64,000 nucleotides of DNA from Chitinophaga skermanii (GTDB lineage: Bacteria; Bacteroidota; Bacteroidia; Chitinophagales; Chitinophagaceae). Positions within the stretch are counted from its first letter, which is position 1, and each line of letters starts with the position of its first letter. Both the position numbers and the translations under genes were made by a program. The stretch is from the NCBI RefSeq assembly GCF_003259335.1, contig NZ_QLLL01000004.1, positions 201,689 through 265,688 of the forward strand, in the 5' to 3' direction. Below the pieces are notes generated by a model. It saw only the letters and a list, made by a program, of their open reading frames with translations, was not told the DNA's origin and searched no databases. This document shows, in pieces, positions 44,012-54,444 of this stretch.

Positions 44012-45037
44012 TTATCCCCTACGTACTCTTACCGGTGCTGATCCACCGCCTGAGCCGCCAGTAGAACCACCTGAGCTACCGCCCCAAGATGATCTGGAAG
44101 GTGCTGATGGTGTGTAACTAGGTTGACTTGGCCTAGAGTTGTTGTTGTTTTGGTTCATCCAAGATGGATTACTGCGGCTGTTGTTATCAACACCCCAGTT
44201 GCTACCCCTGTTAACTCTTGCAGGAGCATAGCCATTGCTGGTACGATTAGGAGCAGACATTGTACGTTCCGTATTACTGCCGGTGAACACTCTTCTAGGT
44301 GCACTAGCGCCAACTGTGCTGGCGGTGTTACCCATTGTTCTAGCAGTTGGATTCGGCGTATAATTTCTCCTATCGACACGCGCTGGTGCGTAGCCGGTAT
44401 TGCCCCATTTATTATCAACTGTTCTTACGTAAGAGCTATTACGATTGTTCGGGTTTTTCACGTAGTAACCTCCACCACCACCATAGTAGTAATGTGGGTA
44501 GAAACCACCACCGTAAAATCCGCCACCGTACCAAGGATTATAGAATGGATCGTAGAAGCTATTATAGCCCCAACCGAAGCCAATATTCATATAAAACCCT
44601 GATCTGAAGCCATAGTATGGATAACCATAACCCCAACCGCTACCCCAGTATGGGTTCATGCCCCACATGCTACCGTAGTACGGGTTACCCCATCCCCAGT
44701 TGCCAAATGAGCCATTCGACCATCCACTAGCATAACCGGCATTATAACCATCCCAGTAGCTACCGTTATAGTCGTTGCGGAAACGGTTAATACGGCGAGA
44801 ATAATCGCCATCGTCACCATTACCATTTACATACGAGGCATTTCCATCGTCGTCGTAAGTAACATACTTCGCCGTTTCGCTGTCATCAGGTTTAGACTGT
44901 TTACTCGCAGCATAAGCCTTCTTAGACTGACCAGGCGAATAGTATACATCATCTGTAGTTTTCGCTGTTTTCTGGGAAGACGAGCAACTGCTGAGTAAAA
45001 TCAGTAACGCACCTGCCCCGTAAAGTATAGGTTTCAT
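44012..45037 (-). CDS. Gly/Tyr/Asn-rich low-complexity surface lipoprotein
   Basis: A 341-residue lipoprotein from ATG 45037 with lipobox LLSSCSSSQ (Cys18). Residues about 90 to 200 are made of aromatic and Gly repeats (GYGYPYYGFRSGF, YNPWYGGGFYGGGFY, HYYYGGGGGYY), followed by a Ser/Asn/Arg/Pro-rich region with recurring YAPARV and SNGYAPARVNRGS-like motifs, ending in GGSSGGSTGGSGGGSAPVRV. No enzyme domain is seen. Such composition suggests an intrinsically disordered or adhesive surface protein. Function unknown. Confidence 0.85.
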   Translation of the reverse strand: MKPILYGAGALLILLSSCSSSQKTAKTTDDVYYSPGQSKKAYAASKQSKPDDSETAKYVTYDDDGNASYVNGNGDDGDYSRRINRFRNDYNGSYWDGYNAGYASGWSNGSFGNWGWGNPYYGSMWGMNPYWGSGWGYGYPYYGFRSGFYMNIGFGWGYNSFYDPFYNPWYGGGFYGGGFYPHYYYGGGGGYYVKNPNNRNSSYVRTVDNKWGNTGYAPARVDRRNYTPNPTARTMGNTASTVGASAPRRVFTGSNTERTMSAPNRTSNGYAPARVNRGSNWGVDNNSRSNPSWMNQNNNNSRPSQPSYTPSAPSRSSWGGSSGGSTGGSGGGSAPVRVRRG

Positions 45038-45043
45038 CTGCAT

Positions 45044-45357
45044 TTAATTTATAGTGTAAATTTACGAAAAATAAACGAAAATTTTCGTTGAAAATTGCTA
45101 ACGGCAAAGGGCTTTTATTATCTTCGCACACCAGTAAAGTGTAAAGCAGTTTTCTTCGGTCAATTTCCTTTCACTTTCCTGTTTAAATATATAACAAAAA
45201 TTACACCAATTAAATGAATTTTCCATGCAGTGTTTAGGCATTTGATGGTAGTATGACAATGTTTTGGATGAGTGGTTCGATCAATTGTTAAACCCTTGCT
45301 AAAACCCTATGTCGAACTTGTTTATTTGGTGTAAACGGAAAAAGCATTCTTAATTTT
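45044..45357. other. Divergent promoter region upstream of proS
   Basis: About 310 AT-rich bases between the divergent lipoprotein and proS genes. No gene is supported. I see no T-box or other recognisable leader RNA ahead of proS. Confidence 0.45.
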
Positions 45358-46833
45358 ATGAGTAAAGAAATTACAGCTCGTTCGCAAGATTATGCGAAAT
45401 GGTACAACGACCTCGTGCTAAAAGGTGGTTTGGCCGATTATTCAGCCGTTCGTGGTTGCATGGTCATCAAACCGTATGGCTTTGCGCTGTGGGAAAACAT
45501 GCGCGACGTATTAGACAGAAAATTCAAAGAAACCGGTCACCAGAACGCTTATTTCCCCTTATTCATACCCAAAAGCTTTTTAAGTAAAGAAGCCGAACAC
45601 GTTGACGGCTTCGCGAAAGAATGTGCCGTAGTAACTCACCACCGTTTGATGAACGATCCTAACGGCGGTGGCGTAGTCGTAGATCCTGAAGCTAAATTGG
45701 AAGAAGAATTAATCGTTCGCCCTACGTCTGAAACGATTATTTGGAACACATATAGAGATTGGATTAAATCTCACCGCGACTTACCACTTCTCATCAACCA
45801 ATGGGCTAACGTTGTTCGTTGGGAAATGAGAACCCGCTTATTCTTACGTACGGCGGAATTCTTGTGGCAAGAAGGGCATACCGCCCACGCTACGGCTGAA
45901 GAAGCGATTGCAGAAACCGTGCAAATGCTGGATGTATACGCCGATTTCGCTGAAAACTTCATGGCTGTGCCGGTTGTAAAAGGTGTTAAATCGCCTTCTG
46001 AACGTTTCGCCGGTGCGGTAGATACTTACTGTATCGAAGCATTAATGCAAGATGGTAAAGCGTTACAAGCAGGTACTTCTCACTTCTTAGGTCAAAATTT
46101 TGCCAAGGCTTTCGATGTGAAGTTCTCTAACAAAGAAAACAAACTCGAATACGTTTGGGCTACCAGCTGGGGCGTTTCTACTCGTTTGATCGGTGCTTTA
46201 ATTATGGCACACAGTGATGATGAAGGATTGGTATTACCTCCGAAAATCGCGCCTTTGCAAGTTGTTATTGTTCCTATCTATAAAGGTGAAGAACAAAAAG
46301 CTGCCTTAGATGCCCGCGTACAAGTTATTATGGACGAGTTGAAAAAAGCCGGTATCCGCGTGAAATACGATGATAACGACAATGCCCGTCCAGGATGGAA
46401 GTTTGCGGAGTACGAATTGCAAGGTGTTCCAGTGCGTATTGCACTTGGTGCACGCGACTTGGAAAACAACGTGGCAGAAGTTGCCCGTCGTGATAAGAAA
46501 ACAAAAGAAAGCTTATCATTAGATAACTTGAGCGGTCAAATCATTGATTTGCTTGATGATATCCAAACAAGCATGTTTAACAAGGCCAAAGAATTCCAAC
46601 AAGCCAGCATCACAAAAGCCGATACCTTCGAAGAATTCCAAGCTATTCTCGATGGAAAAGCCGGTTTCGTAGCTGCTCATTGGGACGGTACCGCCGAAAC
46701 AGAAGAAAAAATCAAGGAGCTCACAAAGGCTACCATCCGTTGTATTCCTTTGAACAACCCGCAAGAAGAAGGAAAATGTATCTTAACAGGTAAGCCTTCC
46801 AAAGAACGCGTTTTGTTCGCAAGAGCATACTAA
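45358..46833 (+). CDS. proS: Prolyl-tRNA synthetase, archaeal/eukaryotic type
   Basis: A class II aminoacyl-tRNA synthetase of 491 residues charging tRNA-Pro. It is the short ProS form without the bacterial editing insertion. Motif segments include [37 protein letters not shown] (class II motif 2 region with RWE following) and [13 protein letters not shown]. The anticodon-binding domain begins around residue 300 ([15 protein letters not shown]) and the C-terminal ends ERVLFARAY with the terminal Tyr seen in this type. Monocistronic with terminator. Confidence 0.97.
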   Translation: MSKEITARSQDYAKWYNDLVLKGGLADYSAVRGCMVIKPYGFALWENMRDVLDRKFKETGHQNAYFPLFIPKSFLSKEAEHVDGFAKECAVVTHHRLMNDPNGGGVVVDPEAKLEEELIVRPTSETIIWNTYRDWIKSHRDLPLLINQWANVVRWEMRTRLFLRTAEFLWQEGHTAHATAEEAIAETVQMLDVYADFAENFMAVPVVKGVKSPSERFAGAVDTYCIEALMQDGKALQAGTSHFLGQNFAKAFDVKFSNKENKLEYVWATSWGVSTRLIGALIMAHSDDEGLVLPPKIAPLQVVIVPIYKGEEQKAALDARVQVIMDELKKAGIRVKYDDNDNARPGWKFAEYELQGVPVRIALGARDLENNVAEVARRDKKTKESLSLDNLSGQIIDLLDDIQTSMFNKAKEFQQASITKADTFEEFQAILDGKAGFVAAHWDGTAETEEKIKELTKATIRCIPLNNPQEEGKCILTGKPSKERVLFARAY

Positions 46834-46847
46834 GCATATTACACTCA

Positions 46848-46880
46848 TCCCGGTAATGCACGCATTACCGGGATTTTTTT
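46848..46880 (+). terminator. Rho-independent terminator after proS
   Basis: A perfect 12-bp stem (arm TCCCGGTAATGC) with a 2-nt loop plus adjacent bases, followed by seven T, 14 nt after the stop. Confidence 0.93.
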
Positions 46881-46997
46881 ATCCGCACGCCAAAATTTAA
46901 CCCAAACTATACCTGCTTCTGTTATCTTTACGATTTCTTGTAAAAATTCATTTAGCTTAACATACGTAATTTGCTAGTAAAGAATTATATTAGCCTA

Positions 46998-49940
46998 ATG
47001 CCCGCACTTCGTTACATAGCATTTGTGCTGCTCGCTTCATGCCTTTTAACCCGCACCGCGAAGGGGCAAGGTCTTCTCATACGTAATTACAATGTAAAAG
47101 ATGGTTTAACCAATGCCACTGTAAATGCCGTTGTACAAGATATGGATGGCTTTATATGGTTCGCCACTCCCACAGGCGTTAGCCGCTTCGATGGGAAACG
47201 ATTCCGTAACTACGCAAAAAAAGACGGCCTGCCAGATAATGAAGTCATTAAACTAGCTGCCGACTCTAAAAACCGCGTGTGGTTCTTTACCTACAGTGGC
47301 AAACTTTCTTTCTATAGCAACAATTATATTCATAACGAAAACAACGACTCGTCGTTAGTATACGATAGCCGCGGATTCCACATGTTATACGCTTTCGAAG
47401 AAAAGTCGAAAATGACATGGTTTCATACTTCTGCAAACAAGGTTAGTCGCTATAACGGGCGCAAAACAGTACATGATGATAGGTTAGGGGTGGTTGACTT
47501 GTTCTACTGGTTGAAGATGGATACCTTGTTTAAACCCTTACAACAATATTTCCCTTTATCTAGCTTACTCGAACTCAATGAAAGGTCGCCCGAAGTAAGT
47601 GTACATGCCTATTATGGTAATATGGATCGTGAGTTTTCAAATCGAGTAAAGTCACATCCTGTTCTTATTCTTGGTAACGACTTATACACCTATAACGCGA
47701 AAGCGATTACTCCCTTCCTCCGTGGTCGCGACATGGGCATTCGCGATGAAATAAGCAGTGTTTGTATTGATCGAGATAACCTTTGGATTGGAACACAAAG
47801 AGCGCTATACGTCATTCGCAATTACTTCAAAGGTGAAACAAGAATTAGTAAACTACTTGAAAATCATTATGTAACTTCAATCCTAAGCGACCGCGATGGT
47901 AACATCTGGATAACCACTTATGGTGATGGTGTATATTATATTCCAAATAAGAACTTCTATTTCAGCTACCTAGATAATACAAATGGTCTTTACTCACATT
48001 CTGTATTCAGTGTGTTCAAAAATGGTAAAGTATCAGATTTACTATTAATCGGCCAAAATGCAGGTATTTTAACCACGATGGATAATCGAGGTAATACACG
48101 TCAACTTAGTTTGGATTCTACAGGCGGTCGAAATAGTGTGCTGAATATGATTCCCGCAGCAAACAAGTCGGATGTACTGATTAATACCGACAATGCTGTG
48201 TATTCTTTCGACTTGCTCTCCCAAAAAATTCGCCTATTACAATCTATACGCGCAGTACGTGATATCGACGTAAGCACAACCGGGAAAATAAGGATTGCCA
48301 CCTATAACCGTATTATTACCTTACCGGCAAATACCCAGGAAATAGCACCGGCCGATATCTTAATCACTTCCTTGGCTTCTTTAGGTGATAGCGCTTATTA
48401 TGTAGGTACGAATAACGGGTTGTATATCGGTAAGGAAAACGAACCATTTGTAAGCTTAAAAGATAATGATAGCCTCTTACGGCATAGCATAAAGGACTTG
48501 AAACTGGTTAACGGCAAATTATGGATAGGAACGAGTGACAATGGTATTTGCGTGATGGAAAACCGGAAAGTAATCAAGCAGTTTACTACCCGCGACAACC
48601 TAACGAGCGATATTTGCCAACAATTGTACTACGATGGCGGCAACCGCTTGTATGTAGCCACCAATAAAGGTGTTTCCGTATTGAACACGAACACCATGGA
48701 ACATATTGGCAACATTACTTCTAACGATGGGCTTAACTCCGACGACGTTCGGAACCTGTGTAAATCGGGCGATACCCTGTTTATTGCCACTTCTAATGGA
48801 TTATGTTACTTCAACGAGGATAACATCCCGGTAGACTCCATTCCGCCGAAAATCTACTTAAACGCCATCCGCTACGGCGATAGCACGTATTACATTACCG
48901 ATAACTCCTTCGAACACCTCTTTGAAAGAAAAGGCTCGTTCGAGGTAGAATTTGGTGCAATAGCCTTCGACCAGCCGGATTTAGTAGAATACCAATATAA
49001 TTTCTCGAATGACACTGCCCGTGGTTGGGTAACCACCATGTCGAATATCATTCCGTACCCGAACTTGCAACCAGGGCATTACCAGTTGCTGATTCGTGCC
49101 CGGAAATTTAAGAGTAATTGGGGAGAGCCCATTACCTTATCCATTAGTATTCAACCACAATGGTACCAAGAATGGTGGGCGAGGGGTATATTGTTCGTAC
49201 TTGGTTTATTGGTGATAACATTGGCTTTGCGGTTCGTAATCAGCAAAATCAAAGCTTCAGAAAAAAGAAAAACAGAATATAACCGCCGGATAGCAGAATT
49301 GGAGGCCAAAGCTTTAACCAATCAAATGAACCCGCATTTCATCTTCAACAGCTTGAACTCGGTGCAGCATTTGATCTTGGAGAAAGAAGAAAAACAAGCC
49401 TTGAATTTTTTGGCCGATTTTGCTACCTTAATGCGTCAAATGTTGAATAATTCGAGAAAATCGTATCTTTCATTAGATGATGAGATTGCATTTCTCACCC
49501 GTTACTTGGAACTGGAGAAAATACGTTTCGCAAGTTCCTTCGTATATCACTTCGAAATAGAACCGGCACTCAAGGAACATACCGTGTATATTCCGCCGAT
49601 GCTTATTCAACCAATTTTAGAAAATGCGATTAAGCACGGCTTAGCGCCTAAAAATGGGAATGGCAACTTATTGGTGCGTTTATGGATGAAAGAAGATTTG
49701 TTGTATTGTACTGTGGATGACGATGGTATTGGTTGGGAACGCTCTAATAGCATTAAATCAGGTAAATTAATGAAACATGAATCAACAGCCTTAAGTGTTA
49801 TTAAAGAAAGATTGCAGATTATAAAATCTTTTAATGGAAGTGTTGGAAAGTTGGAAATAATTGATAAATTTAACTCTGGATTCAGTAATAAGGAAGGTAC
49901 CTTAGTTGAAATCCTAATTCCCATTGTAAAGATGTTATGA
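46998..49940 (+). CDS. LytS-type sensor histidine kinase with beta-propeller sensor
   Basis: A 980-residue membrane kinase from ATG 46998 (a TTG nine codons upstream is in frame). A signal peptide (about 1-22) is followed by two-component-regulator propeller repeats (NATVNAVVQDMDGFIWFATP is the first; DGNIWITTYGDGVYYIP, VNGKLWIGTSDNGICV), a Y_Y_Y-type domain near 630-700, one membrane helix near 730-750, and a LytS-type kinase domain with NQMNPHFIFNSLNSVQHLIL (His780) and PPMLIQPILENAIKHGL. The ATP-binding DDDGIGW lies near 905. It signals to the response regulator gene whose start overlaps by 4 nt. The ligand is unknown. Confidence 0.94.
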   Translation: MPALRYIAFVLLASCLLTRTAKGQGLLIRNYNVKDGLTNATVNAVVQDMDGFIWFATPTGVSRFDGKRFRNYAKKDGLPDNEVIKLAADSKNRVWFFTYSGKLSFYSNNYIHNENNDSSLVYDSRGFHMLYAFEEKSKMTWFHTSANKVSRYNGRKTVHDDRLGVVDLFYWLKMDTLFKPLQQYFPLSSLLELNERSPEVSVHAYYGNMDREFSNRVKSHPVLILGNDLYTYNAKAITPFLRGRDMGIRDEISSVCIDRDNLWIGTQRALYVIRNYFKGETRISKLLENHYVTSILSDRDGNIWITTYGDGVYYIPNKNFYFSYLDNTNGLYSHSVFSVFKNGKVSDLLLIGQNAGILTTMDNRGNTRQLSLDSTGGRNSVLNMIPAANKSDVLINTDNAVYSFDLLSQKIRLLQSIRAVRDIDVSTTGKIRIATYNRIITLPANTQEIAPADILITSLASLGDSAYYVGTNNGLYIGKENEPFVSLKDNDSLLRHSIKDLKLVNGKLWIGTSDNGICVMENRKVIKQFTTRDNLTSDICQQLYYDGGNRLYVATNKGVSVLNTNTMEHIGNITSNDGLNSDDVRNLCKSGDTLFIATSNGLCYFNEDNIPVDSIPPKIYLNAIRYGDSTYYITDNSFEHLFERKGSFEVEFGAIAFDQPDLVEYQYNFSNDTARGWVTTMSNIIPYPNLQPGHYQLLIRARKFKSNWGEPITLSISIQPQWYQEWWARGILFVLGLLVITLALRFVISKIKASEKRKTEYNRRIAELEAKALTNQMNPHFIFNSLNSVQHLILEKEEKQALNFLADFATLMRQMLNNSRKSYLSLDDEIAFLTRYLELEKIRFASSFVYHFEIEPALKEHTVYIPPMLIQPILENAIKHGLAPKNGNGNLLVRLWMKEDLLYCTVDDDGIGWERSNSIKSGKLMKHESTALSVIKERLQIIKSFNGSVGKLEIIDKFNSGFSNKEGTLVEILIPIVKML

Positions 49941-50698
49941 GTATTATTAAAGCTGCCATTGTTGACGATGAGGTCCGCAACATACATATCCTGCGAAACA
50001 TTTTAGAAAATTACTGCAAGGATGTAAAGGTGATTGGCGAAGCACAGAATATCCATGAAGCCGCAGAGATGATCAAGAACAACCCTATCGATGTATTGTT
50101 CCTGGATATTGAAATGCCCCCGCATAACGGTTTTCAATTATTGGAAATGTTCCCCATCTTAAACTTTGAAGTAATTTTCATCACCGCATTCCAGGAATAT
50201 GCCCTGCAAGCTATTAAGTTTGCAGCCCTAGATTACTTGCTTAAACCAATTAAGGTTAGCGAGGTGGAAGACGCATTGGAAAAAGTGAAGAAAAGCAAAA
50301 AAGGTCGCCTCAACGAACTTGCTTCAATCTTGAAAGATTATGTGAAGAACAACGACAATGCATTCTCGAAGATCGTTATCCCGGTAAATGACGGGTATAA
50401 TGTGATAGACCTGAAAGACATTATTTATTGTGAAGCCTTCGACTCTTACACCAAAATTCAATTGATCAACAACGTTTCTCACCTCATTTCAAAATCTTTG
50501 AAAGAGTATGAAGAAATGCTGTCCGACAAAGGATTCTACCGTGTACACAAATCCTTCCTTATCAATATTCACCATATCGTGAAGATTATTAAGGGGCTCG
50601 GCACTGCCGTGGTAATGAGCGATCAGAAAAATATTCCTATCTCTTCCCGTAAGAAAGACGAATTCTTTACACAACTGAAAGGTGTAATCAACTTATAA
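49937..50698 (+). CDS. LytTR-type response regulator
   Basis: A 253-residue regulator overlapping the kinase stop by 4 nt (ATGA). The receiver domain has acidic pair VDDE at the start, the phospho-acceptor D57 in VLFLDIEMPPHNGF, the ITAFQEYALQAIK switch segment and LLKPIK. The C-terminal LytTR domain has YNVIDLKDIIYCEAFDSYTK and RVHKSFLINIHHIVKI, then ISSRKKDEF. It acts with the kinase upstream. Its targets are unknown; the htrA gene downstream is convergent. Confidence 0.95.
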   Translation: MSIIKAAIVDDEVRNIHILRNILENYCKDVKVIGEAQNIHEAAEMIKNNPIDVLFLDIEMPPHNGFQLLEMFPILNFEVIFITAFQEYALQAIKFAALDYLLKPIKVSEVEDALEKVKKSKKGRLNELASILKDYVKNNDNAFSKIVIPVNDGYNVIDLKDIIYCEAFDSYTKIQLINNVSHLISKSLKEYEEMLSDKGFYRVHKSFLINIHHIVKIIKGLGTAVVMSDQKNIPISSRKKDEFFTQLKGVINL

Positions 50699-50818
50699 AG
50701 CTCCGCTTACATTCTTAACTAGTAAAACGCGACGAACTATTTTAACCAAGTGACCTTGGTTGAAATAGCTCTTCTGTATTTATATCCCTACTAACTTCAT
50801 GCCCTCCCAAAATCAAGA

Positions 50819-50847
50819 ACGCCCCGGTATATCGTAAACCGAGGCGC
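50819..50847. terminator. Weak bidirectional hairpin between response regulator and htrA genes
   Basis: CGCC-CGGT and ACCG-AGGCG arms pair with one bulge on each side of an AT-rich loop. No long T-run follows in either direction. Confidence 0.45.
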
Positions 50848-50885
50848 TCCATCCTAACCTATAAAACCTATATGAAAACCTATGA

Positions 50886-52430
50886 TTAATTACCTTGATT
50901 GGTATTAATATCGTAGTAATAAACACTATTACCACCATTCGCATAAATACCTTCTAATCTCACTTTACCACCCGGCTGTAAGGCCGATTGTAACTCTTCA
51001 ATTGTATTAATTTGTTTCGAATTCGCTTTCAGGATAATAAACCCTGGACGCATCGACGTCTGGTTTCTTAAGATACCTGAACTGATCTTACTCACCAATA
51101 CACCCCCGTTTAAGCCCACTTGTTGCGCCTGGCGGGCAGGAACGGTGTATAAATCAGCGCCTAAACGATCAATCACATAATCTTTTACAATATCCGTTGT
51201 GCCTTCGCGGTTCTTCAACACGGCATTCGCTGTGTATTCTTTGTTGCCACGGAGGTAGGTAATACTTACTTTATCGCCCGGTTTGTAACGTGCTAGTTGC
51301 TCGTTCATCGCCGAACCCGTAGGGGTGGTTACCCCGTTTATTTTCGTTAAAACATCTCCTTTGCGTAAACCAGCATTGGCAGCTGCACCGTTCGCTGTAA
51401 CGTCTTGTACAGATACACCGTTTGTTTCACGGGTGATGTTTAATTCGCTTAATTGTGCATCATTCAATCTCGCAGGGTCAATATAAGTTAACCCCAAGAA
51501 AGCACGCTGCACATTGCCATACTTCATAATATCATCTACCACTTTCCTAACAAGGTTTACGGGTATTGCATAAGAATAACCGGCGTAAGAGCCTGTTGGC
51601 GAAGCGATGGCAGAGTTTATACCCACTAATTCGCCCGATGTATTAATCAATGCGCCACCACTATTACCCTGGTTCACCGCCGCATCCGTTTGAATGAACG
51701 ACTCAATAGGGCTGATGTTGCTTGTACCTACACGGTTAATACCAATGTTGCGTCCTTTTGCACTCACAATACCGGCTGTTACCGTTGTTTCTAAGTTCAA
51801 AGGATAACCTACGGCCAATACCCACTGGCCAACCTGCACATCATCGGAATTACCATACAATAAGTACGGCAAGCCTTTGGCTTCTACCTTAATAACGGCT
51901 AAGTCGGTATACGGATCGGTACCAATCACCTTTGCACCGTAAGTTTTATTATCATTTAATGTAACGCGGATCGTATCGGCATTGTCAACCACGTGGTTGT
52001 TAGTAACGATATACCCATCGTTCGATATCAACACGCCCGAACCAGATGCACGTTGACCAGGAATTACATACTGCCTACGGCCACCGCCGTTGTAGTCTTG
52101 TTCCTCGTCGCCGAATAACTCGTCGAACCAGGAACGTTGACGTTGCTGTTGCAGGTTATTCGACACCTTGCGCGCGTTGGTAAGTGTTTTAATATGTACC
52201 ACACCCGGTACTGCTACCTTGGATGCATATGTAAAGTCGAAAGTGGCGTTATTACTATCGCCGTTCATAGCATTCGGGATGTAACTGGTGTAGTTAACCG
52301 GGATTGCGTCGGAACCATTCTGGTAAACCCCAGGCGTGCGTGGTGCCATATACTTGCTGTAAACAAACACTGAGGCAAACGCTGTAACGCCCGAAATTAA
52401 GATGGTTGTCATTACTTGCTTGAATCTCAT
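50886..52430 (-). CDS. HtrA/DegP-like periplasmic serine protease
   Basis: A 514-residue trypsin-fold protease with two PDZ domains for quality control of envelope proteins. An N-terminal helix (about 5-25) anchors or exports it. The catalytic triad is H146 (NNHVV), D176 (TDLAV) and S257 (GNSGGAL). An unusual Gln/Arg-rich insert (NLQQQRQRSW, with FDELFGDEEQD) precedes the protease. PDZ1 lies around 305-400 and a shorter PDZ-like domain at 425-505. It is monocistronic; the minus-strand -7 promoter box was not identified. Confidence 0.94.
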   Translation of the reverse strand: MRFKQVMTTILISGVTAFASVFVYSKYMAPRTPGVYQNGSDAIPVNYTSYIPNAMNGDSNNATFDFTYASKVAVPGVVHIKTLTNARKVSNNLQQQRQRSWFDELFGDEEQDYNGGGRRQYVIPGQRASGSGVLISNDGYIVTNNHVVDNADTIRVTLNDNKTYGAKVIGTDPYTDLAVIKVEAKGLPYLLYGNSDDVQVGQWVLAVGYPLNLETTVTAGIVSAKGRNIGINRVGTSNISPIESFIQTDAAVNQGNSGGALINTSGELVGINSAIASPTGSYAGYSYAIPVNLVRKVVDDIMKYGNVQRAFLGLTYIDPARLNDAQLSELNITRETNGVSVQDVTANGAAANAGLRKGDVLTKINGVTTPTGSAMNEQLARYKPGDKVSITYLRGNKEYTANAVLKNREGTTDIVKDYVIDRLGADLYTVPARQAQQVGLNGGVLVSKISSGILRNQTSMRPGFIILKANSKQINTIEELQSALQPGGKVRLEGIYANGGNSVYYYDINTNQGN

Positions 52431-52593
52431 ATTTTACCTGGGTATTTAAAAAACATTAATTACAATTCTTCCTATACTCATCAAATTCTATGCTCTTTGA
52501 TTCAAATTTAAAGACTCCGTTTAATGATGTACCGCGGTAGCAAACACTTTAACAGATTATTATATAATTCGTTAAAGTAGTATAAAAATAGGC

Positions 52594-52626
52594 ATAAAAA
52601 AGGCTGCCATTTTTAGTAGGCAGCCT
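52594..52626 (-). terminator. Terminator of the acyl-CoA reductase gene
   Basis: AGGCTGCC and GGCAGCCT arms with a 10-nt loop, and an A-run on the plus strand that reads as a T-run on the minus strand, 31 nt past the stop. Confidence 0.85.
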
Positions 52627-52656
52627 GTCATTGTAACAATATTTTCAGACAAAATG

Positions 52657-53697
52657 TTATGAAAGCGCTTGCAAGAAATGCATCGTATCTACACCATCAG
52701 CATAATCGGTTAACGATGGTTGTTGTGCATGGCCAAAAGGCGTTACATTCCTCGCTACAAGGCATTGTAAATCGGGATGCTGTTGTAATTCAACGGTTAA
52801 TGCTGCTGCATCTTCGTAGAAGGCATAGTTTAACACGCTTAATGGCGAGAACAACGACTCGTGCTCGTGCAAAAGAATGTTGCTGTTGCTCATATAATAG
52901 TCGTGGTTCAATAAGAACAACGCCAAGTGGTAATCGTAGTTGTTTTTGTACTTATGATGGTCGGCTAAGTAGCTGTATTTACCCAATGCTTTCAACAATG
53001 GCTCGAAGTTATAGCCTTGTGGTACAAACACTTTGGTTACGTTTCTACATCCCAAGCCGAAGTAAATCATAATATCGTCGGCGAGGAAGTTCAATTCCTC
53101 TTCCGTTTCTTCGCCGGTAAGGATAGCGGCAGAAGTACGGTTACGACGAATGATATGCGGGTATTTAGAAAAATAGTACTCGAAATAGCGGGCGGAGTTA
53201 TTACTGCCGGTAGCGATGTAAGCATCACATCCTTTCAAGATTTCCTCGATGCTGGTTAATTCGGCTGCTTCGGGGTACCATTCCGCAATTTTCTCGATAA
53301 TATGGCGCATAAGCGTTTCGTCTTTGCTAGATAGCTTAATACGTACTTTATGGCCGCTCAGGAAACCGCACATCCAGTCGTGGAACCCAACCAGCGGAAT
53401 ATTACCTGCCGCCACAATGCCTACCGTTTGCTGTACTGCCGGGCTACCCAATTGAGGATACATCAACAACCAAGTTTGTAAAGCTTCTTCTTGCAAGAAA
53501 TACCGGCAAATGTTGTTTACAGACAAGTCAATGAACTCCTCCGTAAACCAACCATTGATATTGTACGCCTTGCGTTTCGCTGCTTGCCAGGCATTCAACT
53601 CCCATGCATCTGCTTTCGATTCACCGCTTTCTTCCCCGTTTGCCCCTAAATACTTACCTAAACGAACCAGTGCCGCTACTTTTTGCGCTATATTCAT
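52657..53697 (-). CDS. LuxC-like acyl-CoA reductase family protein
   Basis: A 346-residue member of the LuxC acyl-CoA reductase family, related to aldehyde dehydrogenases. Supporting segments are GIVAAGNIPLVGFHDWMCGF near residue 93, KDETLMRHII, DAYIATGSNNSARYFEYYFS, RRNRTSAAILTGEETEEEL and the catalytic-Cys-like FGLGCRNVTKVFVP near 220. Members reduce acyl-CoA or acyl groups to aldehydes with NADPH; in Bacteroidota this gene commonly stands back to back with a 2[4Fe-4S] ferredoxin gene, as here. The physiological substrate is not known. Confidence 0.9.
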   Translation of the reverse strand: MNIAQKVAALVRLGKYLGANGEESGESKADAWELNAWQAAKRKAYNINGWFTEEFIDLSVNNICRYFLQEEALQTWLLMYPQLGSPAVQQTVGIVAAGNIPLVGFHDWMCGFLSGHKVRIKLSSKDETLMRHIIEKIAEWYPEAAELTSIEEILKGCDAYIATGSNNSARYFEYYFSKYPHIIRRNRTSAAILTGEETEEELNFLADDIMIYFGLGCRNVTKVFVPQGYNFEPLLKALGKYSYLADHHKYKNNYDYHLALFLLNHDYYMSNSNILLHEHESLFSPLSVLNYAFYEDAAALTVELQQHPDLQCLVARNVTPFGHAQQPSLTDYADGVDTMHFLQALS

Positions 53698-53854
53698 TGA
53701 ATGTTAAATAAATTATTCGTGTAAATTAGCAAGTGATATTACTTGCTGCCAGTTATAGCGCAAAATTAATGGCTTCAAGGCTAAACAAAAAGTTTATCAC
53801 GCGCCTTGTTCGTATTACATAAAAAAAATTCATGTTTTTAAATGGAAGAAAGGC

Positions 53855-53862
53855 TATTTTTG
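53855..53862 (+). promoter_or_regulatory. -7 box TATTTTTG upstream of the first ferredoxin gene
   Basis: An exact TAnnTTTG box 46 nt before the ATG, giving a short leader. No clear -33 TTTG element at the standard spacing was seen. Confidence 0.5.
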
Positions 53863-53908
53863 TCGCTGAAATATTGGCTTTACTACAAAAATTAAATAAG
53901 TTAAACTC

Positions 53909-54256
53909 ATGGCAATTAAGATAACCGACGAATGTATTAACTGCGGTGCTTGTGAACCCGAATGTCCGAATAACGCGATTTACGAAGGTGGTGTAGAATG
54001 GGCTATTGCTGATGGTACAACTGTTAAGGGTGCTTTCGTTTTAATGGATGGCTCTACAATGGATGCCGACCAACGTAATACGCCTATTAGCGTAGATACT
54101 TACTACATCGTTCCAAATAAATGTACAGAGTGCCAAGGTTTCCATGAGGAACCACAATGCGCTGCTGTATGTCCAGTTGACTGCTGCGTACCGGACGAAA
54201 TGTACCAAGAAACAGTAGATGAATTGATCGCTAAGAAGGATAAAATGCACTTTTAG
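53909..54256 (+). CDS. 2[4Fe-4S] ferredoxin, copy 1
   Basis: A 115-residue electron carrier. Cys9, 12, 15 and 19 ([11 protein letters not shown]) form the first cluster motif and [21 protein letters not shown] the second, with an insertion between C-x-x-C and the rest that is usual in this long ferredoxin type. Between them is a 60-residue strand insert ([20 protein letters not shown]). It probably delivers electrons to reductases such as the acyl-CoA reductase encoded divergently. A paralogue follows at 54445. Confidence 0.95.
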   Translation: MAIKITDECINCGACEPECPNNAIYEGGVEWAIADGTTVKGAFVLMDGSTMDADQRNTPISVDTYYIVPNKCTECQGFHEEPQCAAVCPVDCCVPDEMYQETVDELIAKKDKMHF

Positions 54257-54303
54257 TTATCCGTCATAACAAAATATTATGCCGCCACAAGCGGTTCAAA
54301 AGA

Positions 54304-54334
54304 AACGCCTGGTACTACACCGGGCGTTTTTTTA
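54304..54334 (+). terminator. Terminator between the two ferredoxin genes
   Basis: AACGCCTGGT and ACACCGGGCGTT arms with a 3-nt loop and seven trailing T, so the two ferredoxins are separate transcripts. Confidence 0.88.
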
Positions 54335-54444
54335 TACCGATACTGTGGTTATACCGTATAACCAATTTTTATTACCAGTTTCTATATACCCTTTCTTACC
54401 TTCGTTATGATATTTCCAATGGTTTTAATATAACTCATTAACCC

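Noticed and set aside
44123..44602. Plus-strand frames opposite the Gly/Tyr-rich lipoprotein
   Set aside because: They are antisense shadows with composition dictated by the repeat-rich gene.
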